Assembly (NCBI GenBank): GCA_910578995.1
Contig: CAJTSY010000056.1
Span: forward strand, 7,808-24,164
DNA from: an uncultured Acetatifactor sp.
GTDB taxonomy: Bacteria; Bacillota; Clostridia; Lachnospirales; Lachnospiraceae
DNA length: 16,357 nt
Direction: 5' to 3'
Shown here one piece after another: positions 14,885 through 16,357 of this stretch. Made by a program: the position numbers and the translations under genes. Position 1 is the first letter of the stretch; the number at the start of each line of letters is the position of its first letter. The notes below the pieces were generated by a model. It was not told the origin of the DNA and did no database searches. It saw nothing but the letters and a program-made list of their open reading frames with translations.

Positions 14885-16336
14885 TTATACGTTGATTTCA
14901 GCCTTGACACCCAGCAGTTCTTTGTTCTGCTCCAGTACGGGGCGGATTACATCACGCAGGAAGGCTTCCACCTGCTCTTTGGAGCGGCCCACGTACTTTG
15001 AGGGATCCATAGACTTCTGCAGTTCCTCCAGGTCCATGTGGAAGGCAGGGTCAGCCGCGATGAGCTCCAACAGGTTGTTCTCCTTCCCCTCCACCTTCAC
15101 GCCGCGCCCGGCTTCCATGGAGAGTTCCCGGATACGCTCGTGGAGCTCCTGCCGGTTCCCGCCCATCTTCACGGCATCCATCATGATATTCTCCGTGGCC
15201 ATGAAAGGAAGCTCGCTCATCAGATGTTTTTCGATGACCTTCGGATACACTACCAAGCCGTCCACCACGTTCAGACACAGGTCCAGGATGCCGTCCACGG
15301 CCAGGAAGCCCTCCGGAATGGACAGTCTCTTGTTGGCCGAGTCGTCCAGGGTTCTCTCAAACCACTGTGTGGCGGAGGTGATGGCCGGGTTCAGGGCGTC
15401 GATCATCACGTATCGGGAAAGGGATGCTATCCTCTCGCTCCTCATGGGATTGCGCTTGTAGGCCATGGCCGAGGAACCGATCTGGCTCTTCTCAAAGGGT
15501 TCCTCCACCTCCTTCAGGTGCTGGAGCAGGCGGATGTCATTGCTCATCTTGTGGGCCGAAGCCGCGATACCCGCAAGCACATTGGCCACCCTGGTGTCCA
15601 CTTTCCGGGAATACGTCTGCCCGGATACGGGAAAGCATTCCCTGAATCCCATCTTCTCCGCAATCATGGGATCTATCCTGTCAATGGTCTCCTGGTCCCC
15701 GTCAAAAAGTTCCAGGAAGGAGGCCTGGGTTCCTGTGGTTCCTTTCGACCCCAGCAACTTCAGGTTCCCCAGCACATAGTCCAGATCCTCCAGGTCCAGG
15801 TAAAATTCCTGCAGCCACAGGGCCGCCCGCTTTCCCACGGTGGTAGGCTGGGCCGGTTGGAAATGAGTGAAGGCAAGAGTGGGCTGGGCCCTGTATTTCT
15901 CCGCGAAATCCGCCAGCTCGGCTATGACGTTCACCAGCTTCTTCTTCAGGAGTCTCAGACCCTCCCGCATCACAATGATGTCCGTGTTGTCCCCCACATA
16001 ACAGGATGTGGCTCCCAGATGGATGATGCCTGCCGCCCCCGGACACTGCTGCCCATAGGCATACACATGGCTCATCACGTCATGGCGGACTTCCTTTTCC
16101 CTGGCCTTTGCCACCTCGTAGTTAATGTCCTCGGCATGGCTCTTCAGCTCATCGATCTGCTCCTGCGTGATAACCGGCTTCCCGTCCCTGGCAAGCCCCA
16201 GCTCTTTCTCCGTCTCGGCCAGGGCGATCCACAGCCTCCGCCAGGTACGGAACTTCATATCCGGTGAAAAAATATACTGCATCTCCTTGCTGGCATAACG
16301 CTCGGACAAAGGGCTTACATATCTGTCTGTACTCAT
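14885..16336 (-). CDS. purB: Adenylosuccinate lyase
   Basis: Lyase of the fumarase superfamily, 483 residues. It removes fumarate from SAICAR and from adenylosuccinate, acting twice in purine synthesis as a homotetramer. Seen: the superfamily signature SSAMAYKRNPMRSE (288-301) with the mobile catalytic serine, the FTHFQPAQPTT segment with His158, HLGATSCYVGDNTD (106-119), and KMSNDIRLLQ (263-272). The length and TGTQASFLELFDGD region match the longer, animal-like subfamily; Bacillus PurB is nearer 430 residues. The ATG at 16336 has AAGGAG 7 bases upstream, so the gene is complete in the window. It is followed by the hairpin element and the purF-like gene on the same strand. purC, whose product is its substrate, lies beyond the restriction-modification island. 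Confidence 0.96.
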   Translation of the reverse strand: MSTDRYVSPLSERYASKEMQYIFSPDMKFRTWRRLWIALAETEKELGLARDGKPVITQEQIDELKSHAEDINYEVAKAREKEVRHDVMSHVYAYGQQCPGAAGIIHLGATSCYVGDNTDIIVMREGLRLLKKKLVNVIAELADFAEKYRAQPTLAFTHFQPAQPTTVGKRAALWLQEFYLDLEDLDYVLGNLKLLGSKGTTGTQASFLELFDGDQETIDRIDPMIAEKMGFRECFPVSGQTYSRKVDTRVANVLAGIAASAHKMSNDIRLLQHLKEVEEPFEKSQIGSSAMAYKRNPMRSERIASLSRYVMIDALNPAITSATQWFERTLDDSANKRLSIPEGFLAVDGILDLCLNVVDGLVVYPKVIEKHLMSELPFMATENIMMDAVKMGGNRQELHERIRELSMEAGRGVKVEGKENNLLELIAADPAFHMDLEELQKSMDPSKYVGRSKEQVEAFLRDVIRPVLEQNKELLGVKAEINV

Positions 16337-16357
16337 TCCTGCTCTCCTTATCTGATA

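Overview
The window looks like chromosomal DNA of a G+C-rich clostridial Firmicute, most likely Lachnospiraceae (inference). The basis is a polA-coaE pair, the Bacillus-like Pol I without a proofreading site, long-form purB and purC, strong AGGAGG-type ribosome binding sites and C/G-rich third positions. Ten of the eleven genes are on the minus strand; only purC is on the plus strand. No RNA gene, IS element, integrase or CRISPR array was seen. No gene-free stretch exceeds about 210 bases.

Left block (1-5605): on the minus strand, metY (O-acetylhomoserine sulfhydrylase), a small membrane protein with a zinc-finger anti-sigma-like domain (zf-HC2), polA and coaE. Two short tandem repeats occur here: a 21-bp array that duplicates the 3' end of coaE, and a 23-bp duplication in front of the zf-HC2 gene. 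metY and purC diverge from back-to-back sigma-A-type promoters.

Purine block: purC (plus strand, 5652-6626) lies to the left. To the right (12496-16336), on the minus strand, are purB, a PurF-like protein whose glutaminase site is destroyed, and a PlsC-type acyltransferase. A long imperfect hairpin of about 95 bases sits between purB and the purF-like gene.

Restriction-modification island (6803-12461, minus strand): inserted between plsC and purC is a compact four-gene operon, visibly more A+T-rich than its flanks. It holds two different DNA cytosine-5 methyltransferases, an McrB-like AAA+ GTPase, and an McrC/LlaJI-type PD-(D/E)XK nuclease. Gene order M-M-R-R and gene content match the LlaJI class of Lactococcus and Helicobacter, with BsuMI of Bacillus as a related layout. 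I infer that the two methyltransferases each protect one strand of an asymmetric site, and that the GTPase recognises the unmodified site and drives translocation and cleavage by the nuclease. The operon starts 34 bases after plsC, possibly from a promoter inside the plsC 3' end, and finishes at a clear intrinsic terminator.

Best leads: the LlaJI-like island, the PurF paralogue lacking its catalytic cysteine, the purB/purF-like hairpin element, and the 23-bp duplication that changes the reading frame in front of the zf-HC2 gene.
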